Of a stretch of DNA of 64,000 bases, positions 22,741 to 64,000 are shown in pieces. Every line of letters begins with the position of its first letter. The first letter of the stretch is position 1. Both the position numbers and the translations under genes were made by a program. Under the pieces are notes generated by a model that did not search any database, was not told where the DNA came from, and worked only from the letters and a program-made list of their open reading frames with translations. Origin of the DNA: Nymphaea colorata (lineage: Eukaryota; Streptophyta; Magnoliopsida; Nymphaeales; Nymphaeaceae); NCBI RefSeq assembly GCF_008831285.2, contig NC_045151.1, positions 11,708,571 to 11,772,570 of the forward strand. Reading direction: 5' to 3'.

Positions 22741-23007
22741 TTCATGTTATTGATGCTGTATGAGGGAAATGAATATTTCCCCACCCGCATTCCTTCTTCT
22801 CCCTCCTTTCTTTCCGTTTCCTTCCGTGTCTTCTCTCTCCCCCTCCTCTCTCTCCACCCCCATCTTCCCATTTCAACTCTCTCTCAATCTCATCCACACA
22901 TCTTGCCTATCTTTCCTTTCTCGCTTCTCTCTCTCTCTCTCCATCACAAAGTCTTGCTTCTTATCTCATCTCTCTTTTGTTTCTTCTCCTTTCTCACCTC
23001 TTTAAGA

Positions 23008-24060
23008 TGACCATGGCCGTAGGTAAAGGCATTGTGACCAGGATCATTGAATTCATTAAAAGTAAAAATGCATTAAAATAAATTGCGCCTAAGCCTTGTC
23101 CTGAAAATGGGAGCACCAAGATCATAATCCTGAAAGCAACACACTAGAAAATGATTGTCCCATTTTGCTGGGACTGCATCAAGTGCATGGTGGCGATGTC
23201 AGGGAAGTTTCCTGCTAATTATAACATCATTTTGAAGAATTAGCGGTTCGATGGAGCAGTTGGCCACTCTCATATTCAGGATACTTGCGAACATTCTGGT
23301 TCGCCTTCATTGAAACAGGAGCTTAATATATCTTGAACAAGCAGACATGGATGGTGTCTGGGAAGCGGACCTCTCACTTGCCTTCGTGTCCGCTGCTAAC
23401 TTGGCTACTAGGACTGTGATAGTTGATGAAGGGGCAACAATCTAGTTGAACTGAGGTGGCTTTATTACTCAGATAGGAAGGAGCAGGAGAAAAGAGTATC
23501 AAAGGACCCCAGCTCTGAGAAATTGGTACCTAGCAATAACCAGATATGAGCGAGCAACCGAAGAACAAAAAAAAAAAAAAAGAGATCATGTAGAAGTTTG
23601 GACTCTGAAAGTGCCTCGCAACCTGACTGCTTGGAGGAGCAAGAGCACATGGCGACCTCCATAGACTCTGATTCTACCAGATAAAACTATTGTGATTTAT
23701 TGCTTGGAACATACGGAGCCAGACAAGGCAAGCGGCAAAAGAGTGACATGGCATCTCGCATCTCTAAGCACGAGCACAGTCCTCTGTCACACATTACTTG
23801 ATGACGAAAGTGTCGCTGGCTGGATCAACAGCTTCAGAATTTCACTTGTGTATAGAATGCTGCCTAAGCGGATGGCAGATTCAGAATTGTCGGGGCCAAG
23901 GACTGCTCACATGTCACTGTTCATCCATTACACATAGACAAGTGTTGAATGCTAATTCAATGCATCAATAGAAGACAATGAAGCAATTTGTGGCTAGTGG
24001 CATGTACATCCCGCCTGATCCTCTACTCAAGCAAGAAGCTTTCTATCTGGCACCCTTGGA
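23008..24060 (+). pseudogene. Broken coding-like region, family not recognised
   Basis: Base composition becomes gene-like (near 50% GC) and frames read like protein but are broken by stops and shifts. Pieces include TMAVGKGIVTRIIEFIKSK and KMIVPFCWDCIKCMVAMSGK (23,008-23,230), DGVWEADLSLAFVSAANLA (23,349-23,405), a 23,692-23,937 frame with TWHLASLSTSTVLCHTLLDD, and MYIPPDPLLKQEAFYLAPLE near 24,002. No introns are obvious between pieces, so it could be a retrocopy or a transposon coding region. An A17 tract at 23,566 lies inside it. I cannot assign a function. Confidence 0.4.
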
Positions 24061-24352
24061 GATGCTAGGAGATTATAACACGCTTCTGGAGCCATTTAAC
24101 AAAAAAAATTTAATTTTTCGCATTTTATTTTCAAGATTTTGGCCACCTTTTTTTTTAATTCTCTCCCAAAGATTAACTAGTTTCAAATTTGCCAAATTTT
24201 TTCTGAATTTTTCCCAAAAAGAAAAATTTGTCATCTTAAACATGTTTAAATCTCAAAAATCATACTTGTGGCTATGTTACAAATCAAGAAAAATCAGCCT
24301 TTTGACGGAGTTCAGTTTTGTGGGAATATTTGGGGCAAATGGGTGGTTTTTT

Positions 24353-54748
<30,396 letters not shown>

Positions 54749-54867
54749 GGACATGCTAAACTTGGCACTCTGCGTTCTCATGGTTTCCTCTCTTCGCAGT
54801 AAATGGAAGTGTGGCGAGAGGACAGAGACGACAGCGCAGAATCGATGGCATCAGATAAGAGGACAGG

Positions 54868-54902
54868 TTTTTAATACCAACTAAAGTGGATGTCACTTGA
54901 CT
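54868..54902 (-). promoter_or_regulatory. Candidate core promoter of RLK copy B: TATA-like box and W-box
   Basis: TATTAAAAA on the minus strand (54876-54868) lies about 120 nt upstream of the ATG. A TTGACT W-box core lies at 54,897-54,902 on the plus strand. Both are shared with copy A at 2,142-2,176. Confidence 0.4.
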
Positions 54903-55289
54903 TTTCTTTTACACGAGGAAGAAAAATCTATCAGAGCATAATGTTGTCAAAATATATCAGTTCAGGAACCGAATCGATTCGGTGCGGCTACCGATTCGAT
55001 GAATCAGCTAGCAATAGTAAAACGAAAAGTCGTATTTAAAAGAAAACAGAAAAGATATAATAAAATAATTTAAAATTTTAAAAAATAATTAAAGTGTGAC
55101 GAGTGGCACTCCTGAATCGGTCATGAGGCAGAATCGGTTTGCCAATGATTCCATTCAGATGGGCTGATTTAGTTGATAACACCGACGATTATGATGAGGA
55201 AGAAGTGTTTGGCGACTTGGTCAATTTTGTCCTCATCTGCTCCGTTTTCTAAAGAACTCATCCCTCCGATTTACATTTGACTCCGTCAA

Positions 55290-57515
55290 TGCCTATATAT
55301 AATCCAACAATCTTTATTGCCGGCATAGTTTATTTGATCAAAATTAACTTTTGAATAATGGAAATGGCCGGTGAAGAAGCTAGAATTTTTTTTTTTTTGG
55401 TTAGAGGACACTAAAATTGTTAGATTTATGGGCCACTGCATGTACAAATAAACAAAAACTTACTAAGGCTTCTTTTGTAGGCTGATGCAATTGCCCATAA
55501 CAATCTATAGCTCAAAGTCAAGTTGATCTTCATTTGTTTACAAATGAGCTGAGTTTGAGCTTAACTGAAAACTTGAGCTTCTAAACGAGTTGAGTTCAAT
55601 ATACATGAACTTGACTTCATTAAACTCGAGAAAGCTTGGTCTTTTTCTTTGGTAAAGATAATGAAAGGGGTGACCCCTTTCAATAAATATTTTTGACTCT
55701 ACCCCTTGTCCTTTTAAAGTTGGATGATGTGGGCAGGCATTGGCATTTAAAGATACAAGGAAATGGTCAAACAAATGCAATGAGTATCATGAGTGTGATC
55801 ATGTGTTAGCATTACTATCTAAATGGGGCATTTGGCAATAAAGAACAATCTTGAATCTGTTACAAAGATTGAAGTAAATCTGTAGAACAGTAACATACAA
55901 TGTTTTACTAAGGTAAATTTTTAAGAGTCTGAAATACCCTTTAAAGGATAAGAGAAAAAGAGAGAAATCAGGAAACAAAATGAGTTTCCTTAAATAAATT
56001 CTTGCATTTTTTGAAACATAGTTTGGGCCCTTGAGAAAACAACTTACCTTTTATATTCATCATTTGATTTTTCCATAATCGACATTCTATATAATTCTCA
56101 TCAAAATTTTGTATATAAAGGTTTGGTAGCTGCCTGTTTTTCCGAAAATGAAGGTTATAAAAATGTCAAATGTACATTTACATATCTGATTTCAAGATTT
56201 TGGTTCTTTCCAATAGATTATGTGGAACACATTTACGTGGTTAAAATTTGCTAGTACAACTCCGGAAAAAATTGTTAATCTTAGCTTTATTTGATACTTT
56301 TTTCCAAACCTATAGACATGCAAGGGCAACCATTCTCGTTTTGAGACCGTATGAAAAAAATTCACAGATAAAACAGTAGTGAGTATGTTCCCCTCAAACT
56401 TTCGAAAAAAAAAAAAATTGACTGTCTAAAATTTTGAAGCTCTTTAGTTTGCCCCCCTGTAAAAGTTTTCTACACAATTTTGAAAATACTATTGGAGAAG
56501 CAATTATGACCCTACCCATCTTTTCCAAGTTGGATGATGGGGACATGTGCTTAAAGATACAGGAAATGGCCAACCAAATTCAATGTTGGGGCCAGGACCG
56601 TTAAAGTTACACCGGATGTCCCATTTCCCTTTTTTTTTTTTTTTAAAAAAAAAGAGAGAAGTATATACTAAAGTTTGGAGATAAATTGACACCACACCTA
56701 ACTTTTTGATATCATTAAAAACACAGTCAAGTTTCATGACATTATGACATAAGATGCACTTGCTAATTTAAGTTTGGTTAATGGGAGAAAAATAACTTGA
56801 TATTTTGCATACAAACAAAGCCCATGTTGGTTAGTTCGTTGCTAACAACTTTAAGTAATAATAAGTCATGCATAGTTAATGATGTCAAACTAGCTATTTT
56901 CCTGTTTAAGTCAAAGGGAGTAGCACCAAAGTTTTTCTTCATTAATGCTATAAAGTTACACAAGAAAAACTTAGTCGTAGTATATATTTATCGTGTTCCT
57001 TTTTCAAAAGACAAAATAGTAATTTTTTGTTGATTTAAATAGTTGTCCTGATAGAAATAACCATATTGCTACTTTTTTATTAAATTGAAGGCTGCAGTGT
57101 CTTTCTAACACTACAAAAGATGAGGCGCTTTAACTTGCCATTCAACTTCTCAGCGTGTTTTTGAAAATTTTCTTTCAACTTTTAGTCCAATATCGAAAAG
57201 GTTATATATATATATATATAACCATTTTGATGCTGTAAGAAAGGAGGAATATGTTAGGACATCCAGTAGAAGATACTCACTTTGAGAGGTTGACAGAAGG
57301 GCATTTTGTAATTTTATAAGAGAAAAATTTATATTTTTGCCCTTTATGAAGTTTTAATTTTACCAATAGGGGTACTGTGACCATTTCCAACCAATAATAA
57401 CACACAATCTCTTGTCGGAGGCCATAAATGCCTAACAGGCTCTTATGGATCTGATCAATAAGAGCCTTCCCATAGCCTCAATCAATAAACTATGACCCAA
57501 GCTGGAAGCCTTAGT
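55290..57515. other. 2.2-kb insertion in the upstream flank of RLK copy B
   Basis: This is absent from copy A, whose matching flank passes from about 2,600 to 2,795. A direct repeat marks it: agttggatgatg, then ttaaagatacaggaaatgg and caa-caaat-caatg, at 55,719-55,785 and 56,529-56,585. Otherwise it is AT-rich with a (TA)n at 57,204-57,220. No transposase or other coding similarity was seen, and the ends were not resolved. Confidence 0.5.
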
Positions 57516-57931
57516 GGCCTATTGGTCAATATTAATTATGGCCCATAATCCTCCATCTTAAAAGTAATATTTTTCTTAAACTATGACTTAAAATTATTCA
57601 AAGGCCATCCGAGAACAAACAAATGAAGAATATGTATAAAAAAAAATTTAAAATAAAAAAGTTTAAATATTACTAAATTTGTTGAAACCCAGCAAATGCA
57701 GCACTCTTAAATAATTAGCCAGCAAATTGAATCAGCTTGCCACTGACTTGGTGTGCCCCAAAAAGGCCTAGATTGGAAAGGGCGATCTTAATTGGTTCAA
57801 CCAAGCTACTGCAAACTCGAGCTAGTGTAGCATGTCCCTGTCTATATCACCACTAGTATTACATTCTATATCTATTCCCGTGGCAGGCTGGACGCAAGTT
57901 GAGTTTGAACCTTATCCCATGCTCGTCTTTC

Positions 57932-58830
57932 AGGGGGCAGCTGGAAAAGGGGAAGGGTTGCGGTTAGGCCTGGGCATTGGGCCGGGTGGACCCGGGCTGA
58001 CAATTTTGTGCCAGGACTTACGGCCTGGGCCGGACCCGGCCCGACTATGAACGGGCCAGGCCGGGAGAGGTAGCAGGCCATGATAAGGATGTCCGAGCCC
58101 GTTTTTTCAGTCTATTGCATCGCATCTGCCAGACTGCCACCACTGCCTATGCTTTTCACGCTCCCTCCTATCCGCTGGAATGGCCAAACCCTATAGGCTT
58201 TTCAGCCACCGTCCGGCCTTCCTCATCTTACCGAATGTCTTTGGATTCAGCCCAATGGAGAACAACCGTTCAGGTCGGGTTCATCCCAATAGAGAACAAC
58301 CATCCACGAGCGAGAGAGAGAGAGAAAAGGCAATGGAATCCATAAGTCCTCAGGTGGTAGCAGGGTGGCAACTTCGAGGGCTGGGACAAGCGGTTTTGAT
58401 TTGGAACAAGAAGCTACGAATCGGTGATGGCATGGCAGGCACGGGCCGTGGGAGCCAGAAGGTGCCGCGACCACGAAGCAGCTTGGTGCAACGGCGACGG
58501 TGAGGCAGCCTGGTGCGACGGCGATGGGCAGTGCTGCACCGATGGCGAGCAAAATGAATAGTAAAGCGAACTTTCAAAACAAAAATCAAAAGTTTGAAAC
58601 CCCAACTTAAGAAACAGACATCAAAATACATTTAAAAATTAAAAATTACCGGGCTTTGGTTCCCCCATGGGCCACATGTAAAGTGCGATACCGAAACCAC
58701 TTCTACAATACCCAGGCCCAGGCCCGGGGTCGGGGAGTATTGGGTACCCCGCAGCCACCTGGCCGTGAGCTAGGCCTAGTTGCTGCCTCTTCTAGGTATA
58801 CTTCCATATCTCCTATCCATAACACTAGCT
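57932..58830. mobile_element. GC-rich MITE-like insertion in the copy B flank
   Basis: Copy A is continuous at about 3,990-4,020 where copy B has about 0.9 kb of GC-rich DNA. Near the edges, ggcctgggcattgggccgg (57,967) resembles the inverse of the 58,710-58,730 segment (gggcctgggtattg), giving inverted ends of the same GGGCC type as the MITE at 49,500. The interior (58,080-58,560) has gene-like GC and several overlapping open frames on both strands without any recognisable domain. It could be a MITE with captured host DNA. Confidence 0.45.
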
Positions 58831-59735
58831 ATGCATGCTTCTTGTGTAAGTGAAAGATCTTAAATTGTTGGAATACAAAATATATTCCACATCATATCAA
58901 CCAGTTCACATGATATAAATTTAATGAACACTTTTGAATATTCACACCATTTTCTATCAAGTAAAAGTCGTATAGATGAAAATTCTGTCTTTCATAGCAT
59001 TTTAGAGTTTATGGGCTTGGTGTACAATTAGGAATTTGGGTTTGATCCGTGCCTTTGAATGCAACTTAGAAATTTTTTGTTAAAAGTTGCAACTTAAAAA
59101 TTTTTTGTTAAAAGTTCTCAAGCTATGTTCATGCCGAATCATTGAATAAAAAAAACATAACACAAAAGAACATCTATATACATGTTTAACGACCTTGGGT
59201 CTACTGCCATTTATTTATTTTGTCAACTGACCCAACCCATCATAAAATACAAAACGGTGAATTATTAGTTAGACATTAATAAGTTATTCATATCCCCTGA
59301 AATTGATCACTTTGACAGGCACATCATATTCTAATTGTCGATGACATAGGAGAACCAGCAAGTAGATTCTAAAAAATGTCACTTCTAAATATGTCACATT
59401 ATACACAAACTTCATGAGCAAAACTGTAACCTTATTTCTGTCAATTTTGTGCTTGATCGTATTAATATAAAACCACAACCGTGTGTTACATTGAGCATAA
59501 CTCAACCTATCAATGATCACACATGATGCAATATGATCATAACCTGACCATTATCAATTGGTCATTTTAAGTGTTGAGTACCTAATGAAATTGTCTTTTC
59601 ATAGCAAAGGAGACTTGGATAGATTTTTTTTTAATGTAATCTACATTGTAGAGTATTTGATTAACTACTTCTTAAAGTGGGTGCTATGACGGCGAGAGAA
59701 TAGAAGGAGATGCATTTCGTCCCATACGAAAGTGG

Positions 59736-60680
59736 AAATGGCTCCTGATGACACATCAGGTCATTGGAATCTTCCGGGCAAACCTCCGACGGGAAGATCT
59801 TGGGCTGATCTGGTGGAGAATCGACCCAAGGAGGGAGAAGTATTGGGGGAACCTCTTCAAGTGTCCTTTGATGGTGATAATCCAAGGGTTCTAATCCCCA
59901 ACCTTATGCTGGCAGAGATGAAGAAGCCGTCCCAATGGACAGCTTTGTGCTGTTTTTTTGGGGGTCTGGGAGGCGAAGCTTTGATGCTGGTTTTGTGATG
60001 AGGAGCTTGTGTAGCATGTGGAAGGATGTTCGGAATCCTAGATTTTTGTTCCTTGAGAAAGGATCTTTTCTTGCTCGAGTGGAAAATGAAAGGGAGCTCC
60101 ATATAGTTCTCAGAAAGGGGGCGTGGCGCCTGGGTGGGAGATCGTTGACAGCATCGAGATGGTGGCTAGGGGAATCGACAGCCATTGAAGATAATATGAA
60201 AGGCACAATTTGGGTTCGGCTTCGTACTCTCCCTTATCATCTTCGAAACTGGAGTATTTTCCAATCGATGGGCAGGGCATTGAGAGGAGAATTCTTGGAC
60301 ATGGATGCATCAACTAAAGAACTTTTTTGGTTGGGATTTGCCTGTATTTGTATTGAGGTTTCATTGAGATTTTTCCCTAAACCAGTGATCGAGCTGGAAA
60401 TGGAGGATGGTCATCTGGTGAAATAGGAAACTGCCTGTGAAGAGAAAATTAATGCCTGTGTTAGATATCAGTCAAAGACGCATCCTTCTGACCATTGTTG
60501 GAAGGCAATGGGGACTTCGGCTCCATCTTCATCCGTTCCACTGCCAGAGCCCCAAACTGGGGCTTGGACTGATGTTAAGCTTACTCGTAGAGGTCGCAGG
60601 AGGGAGAGCAATCGGATTTCAAAAGGCTTGGAAAGTTTAGCAACGACTATGAGGTGGGGACATCTCGCCCTTTCGACCAA
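59736..60680 (+). pseudogene. LINE ORF1 (DUF4283-type RNA-binding protein), frameshifted
   Basis: The first frame starts at 59,732 (APDDTSGHWNLPGKPPTGRS, then SWADLVENRP) and runs to about 59,940. A +/-1 shift then leads to the frame holding GRRSFDAGFVMRSLCSMWK, NPRFLFLEKGSFLARVENE and GAWRLGGRSLTASRW, the DUF4283 pattern of plant L1 ORF1. A stop at 60,424 separates the C-terminal region, which has a Cys/His remnant (CVRYQSKTHPSDHCWK near 60,450). The protein normally coats LINE RNA. This copy is not functional. Confidence 0.8.
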
Positions 60681-61289
60681 GCATCAAAAATAGATTTGAT
60701 GCCCTGGATATAGATATGGATAAGGAGGAGATGTCAATTGGGAATAATGATGATGTGAAGGACTAGATAGTGGGAAATTTGGTGCATGAGAAAGAGATTT
60801 CGATCTTATGGATGACGATATTGCCAGCTACCTCCTAGGTATGTCATTACATAATCCCTGTTTGGTTCATTCTGACTTTACGTCATCCTGATGTGCCGTG
60901 TGGAAGATGGCCCGTAGGAATTTTTTTTTTTTTATATTGAAAAAATCAATTTTCTTTTAGTTTGGCCCGACCGGTCGCTCCTCGTCACTCCTCTTGGTTC
61001 GGCCCGCGAATCGTCTTGTTATCAAAGGGTTATGTTCTAGCGCTGAAAAGAGTTGGTATCTTGGTCCCTATTTGAAAGACTCTTTGAAACGCAAACCTTT
61101 GCAAATAAGGGATACTACCCCGACTCTAAATCAGAAAGTGGTAAGGTGGGAGATTGACCTGTGGTCTGGCCTCACAGGCGGATATTCCGAAGAGATGGAA
61201 GGAACATTAGTTTTAGGGAACAGAAGGAAACCTTACCCCAGAGAATTGTAGTAGTGAGGGTGGTCTGACCAGGCCATACAAAGATGAAG

Positions 61290-61960
61290 GTGATGGCTTG
61301 AAATGTGAGGGGCCTAGTGCGGAAGATGGCCCAAAGAGAGGTGAGGAAATACATCTCGGACCATAAGCTCTGATACTTTTTCTCTTCGATTCAATGTTGC
61401 ATCCTGAGTATGCTTTCTGGTCAAATGATGATGGCTCAGGTGGAATAGCAAGAATCATTGTTTGTTGGAATCCATCAGAAGTGACTGTTTTGGCGAAGAT
61501 TGTTTCACTGTTCTAGATTGTGGTGGAATGCAATCTGCGACATGAGAACTTTTCCTGTATTTTTTGTGGTGTGTATTTGTATACTAACCTGACTATTTGC
61601 AGAGGATTGTTTGAAGGCCTTGCAGAGATAGTTGGTGATGTTTCTATCTCTTTGGCGGTTTTAGGTGACTTTAACTCTATGAGAAGGGTGCAGGACAAAA
61701 TTGCCTCCCCCCTGTTGGCTTCTGCATGCAGAGATTTCAATCGCTTTATGAATTCTTGTGGCCTTCATATTGTTGAGGATCAAGGTGTCAGTTCACTTGG
61801 TCAAATCGTAGGGGTATCAATAAGCGTATTTTATGTCGTCTAGATTGGGTTATGATCAATGCAGCCTGGAGATCTTACGAGTCCTGGTCATGTACTTTGA
61901 AATGATTGCCACGCCTAGTTTCAGTCGGTAGTTGTTTGATATTTTTTGCCTCTCAGTAGC
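61290..61960 (+). pseudogene. LINE endonuclease domain, degenerate
   Basis: The start at about 61,285 reads MKVMA, then a stop where tryptophan of the WNVRGL motif should be (tgg to tga), then NVRGLVRKMAQREVRKYI. Further on are the frame ISLAVLGDFNSMRRVQDK (about 61,650-61,700) and ACRDFNRFMNSCGLHIVED, followed in another frame by LDWVMINAAWRS (about 61,840-61,875). These are apurinic-type endonuclease landmarks that nick target DNA in intact elements. Confidence 0.8.
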
Positions 61961-62569
61961 TTGGGCACCGTTGGGGTCGAAAGTTATTTCGTTTTTTAAT
62001 TTGTTGCTCGAGAAGGCAAGGTTGCGAGGAGGTGATTAAGTCGAGTTGGAATCAGCAACTTTATGGCTGTAGCATGATCAAATTGTTGAGAAAATTGGAA
62101 ATCACCAGGAGAAATTTTTCGGCATGGAATAAAAACTGTTTTGGTGATATAATTGTTCGAATTTCTCTGCTCAAAAATGAGTTCAATTGCATTCAAGCCA
62201 TTATTCCTAGTTGTAAGAAGAACGGGAATATGAATGGTTAATAGAAAGGGAATTGGAAGAATCTTTGCTTGAAGAAGAACTCTTCAGAAAACAACATAGT
62301 AGAATGCAATGGCTAAAAGAAGGGGATAAGAATACTATATTTTTCCAGTCTATTGCGAATAACGGAAGATAGAAAAAGAAGGTGGCTGTAATGGAGGTAA
62401 GAGGCACTCGGGTAGAAGGAGCTCAAGCAATCTATGATGTTGTAAAAAATTTTTTGTTGATTTTTCAGTGAAAGCAGGAAGGAACGTGATTTTAGGGAGG
62501 AATTACGCACCGGTTCTCGTGTTAGTTACTCTGGTAATGAATTTTTTCCTAGCTGAGCGAGCAAGGAGG

Positions 62570-63990
62570 AGATAAAAAATGTATATTCCTCATGAAAAAT
62601 GAGAAAGCACCTAGGCCAGATGGATTCAACACTGATTTTTTCAAAATTTTCCGGCATATTGTGGGGGAGTAATAAAGTGCACCTTGTACTCTTACCTAAA
62701 TTTCATGGCACAGTGAATATTACTGACTATTGTCCTATTGTGTTATGCAACTGCCTCTATAAAATTATAACCAAATAATGAAGGAGAGAGTCAAGCAAGT
62801 CCTGATCCAAATTAATGGGAAAGAGCAGGAAGCATTTTTACCAGGCACGCTCATCCAAGATCATGTTTTGTTGGTCCACAAAGTTGTAAACAATCTGAGT
62901 AATTGTAGAAGCAAAACTATTTTCTGCAAGTTGGACATTGCAAAAGCCTATGATGGTGTAAATTGGTGGTTCCTGGAAAAATTAATGAGGCAACTTGGGT
63001 TCTATGAGACTTGGGTTGCTTGGGTAATGAAATGTGTTAAAACTTCATTGTTTGCTTTAGTTTTCAATGGTTGTGAGGGAGAGTCTTTTGGTAGCTAAAG
63101 GGGCTCCGTCAAGGTGACTCATTATCTCTTCTTTTATTCCTAGGTATAAGGGAAGTCTTAGCAAGAAGGCAGGGTCTAGAAGTCAAGCATGGGCATATTA
63201 CAGTTGAAAGTTATTAAGGGAATTAATTATCTTCGTGGTATTTTCTTTGCTGATCATGTGGTTTTGTTTAGCACGGCGGATAGTAGGACCTTGAGGAGTG
63301 TGAGTATAGTTTTTGCTTAGTTTGAAATGATGGCAGGACTGAAAATTAACCAACAAAATTCAACCTTTATCCCTTTTAACTTGCATGAATCTGAAATAGT
63401 TGTAGTTCAAAGGGCTTTGGGTAGGGGGAATGGGCCATCTTCCATTGACCTATTTGGTATTTTTTTTTTATTTGATGGAGGAATGATGAAGGATTTATGC
63501 TCTCTTCTGTTCAATAAACTTGACCAGAAGATGAAAGGGTAGATTGCTTTCATTCTCTGGGAAGTTATGCCTCATTAAATCAATGGCTGCAAGTGCCCAG
63601 AATTTCTAAATCAGTGATTGATAATATTCACAAAGCTTATAGTAGATTTTTGTGGGTAAATTTTTTTGGCAAAAGATGTTATGATGCTGTGAATTGGTTG
63701 ACTCTGTGCTTTCCTCTAGATAAGGATGGGGTAAGTTTGAAAGATCTAAATACTCTTAATAAAGCCTAGATGATATGGTTGACATTTAAGGTCAGGATAG
63801 GACATTCTCTAAGGTGTAGCATTCCTCTTGGATTTGGAAGGGGTTCATGTGGGGATGAAAGGAAGTATCACACCTGGTTGTGTGGAAAATAGCAGATAGG
63901 AAGGAGATAAATGTCTAGTCCAAAAAGTGGGGATAGGGTTTGCTGTGGTACCTCTTACAATGTCTGGATTACCCGTTAAAAGTGGACTAT
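62570..63990 (+). pseudogene. LINE reverse transcriptase, degenerate
   Basis: Segments in order: NEKAPRPDGFNTDFFKIF (about 62,590), NITDYCPIVLCNCLYKII (about 62,715), then an open frame at 62,778-63,098 with EAFLPGTLIQDHVLLVHKVV, FCKLDIAKAYDGVNWWFLEK and GFYETWVAWVMKCV, then GIFFADHVVLFSTAD (about 63,237), where the catalytic YADD box has become FADH, then MMAGLKINQQNSTFIPFN. The loss of the second catalytic aspartate and many stops show that it is dead. The zinc-type tail region continues in fragments to the window end. Confidence 0.85.
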
Positions 63991-64000
63991 AATAAAAAAA

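Larger units (their letters stand above)
59660..64000 (+). mobile_element. L1-type LINE, decayed, continuing past the right edge
   Basis: ORF1-like, endonuclease and reverse-transcriptase segments follow in the order of plant L1 elements, all on the plus strand and all broken by stops and frameshifts. The duplicated flank ends just before it (59,620), so the LINE or a later rearrangement marks the edge of homology. The 3' end and poly-A lie outside the window. Confidence 0.9.

Noticed and set aside
22744-23010. Ser/Pro/Leu-rich frames of 81-88 codons
   Set aside because: Low-complexity CT-rich DNA read in several frames at once.
58180-58631. Six overlapping frames up to 107 codons on both strands
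   Set aside because: High GC removes stops by chance. None resembles a known protein and they contradict each other.

Overview
This is nuclear DNA of a flowering plant. The evidence is a 24-exon receptor-kinase gene with GT-AG introns, Ty1-copia, Ty3-gypsy, LINE, CACTA and hAT elements, MITEs, and long (CT)n/(TA)n/(GA)n microsatellites. I cannot name the species. I saw no CRISPR array, operon or bacterial feature.

The backbone is a tandem segmental duplication carrying two LRR-malectin receptor-like kinase genes of the LRR VIII-2 type, both on the minus strand. Copy B (26,524-54,748) appears complete. I assembled 24 exons that join in frame to 3,063 nt (1,020 residues), with all kinase catalytic motifs present. 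Most of its 28-kb span is intron swollen by transposons. Copy A enters from the left edge. Only its first five exons (2,005 down to 789) and its 5' flank are visible, and they are open.

The two 5' flanks (2.0-12.0 kb and 54.7-59.6 kb) still align, so each copy shows the empty site for insertions in the other. In copy A a CACTA element (4,391-11,524, 3' end lost) sits at a site that is uninterrupted in copy B near 59,190. A 4.5-kb hAT element with a perfect 8-bp target duplication (5,646-10,158) is nested inside that CACTA. Copy B instead carries about 3.9 kb and 3.3 kb of extra DNA in intron 5, a 2.2-kb insertion and a GC-rich MITE-like insertion in its upstream flank, and a 5.1-kb Ty1-copia element in intron 16.

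The copia element (30,946-36,020) has identical 275-bp LTRs, a perfect 5-bp target duplication, a primer-binding site and one intact polyprotein ORF. It looks very young and possibly competent, and it lies in the same orientation as the host gene.

The spacer between the genes (12-26.5 kb) holds a copia solo LTR, a decayed copia gag, an LTR-like repeat pair around an unknown acidic ORF, a BIR3-like kinase fragment fused to an unrelated reading frame, an unassigned broken coding region, and low-complexity DNA. The right end (59.66-64.0 kb) is a decayed L1-type LINE running off the window.

I found no convincing new biological system. The main value is the intact RLK gene, the paired loci that order the insertions in time, and several odd composite elements.
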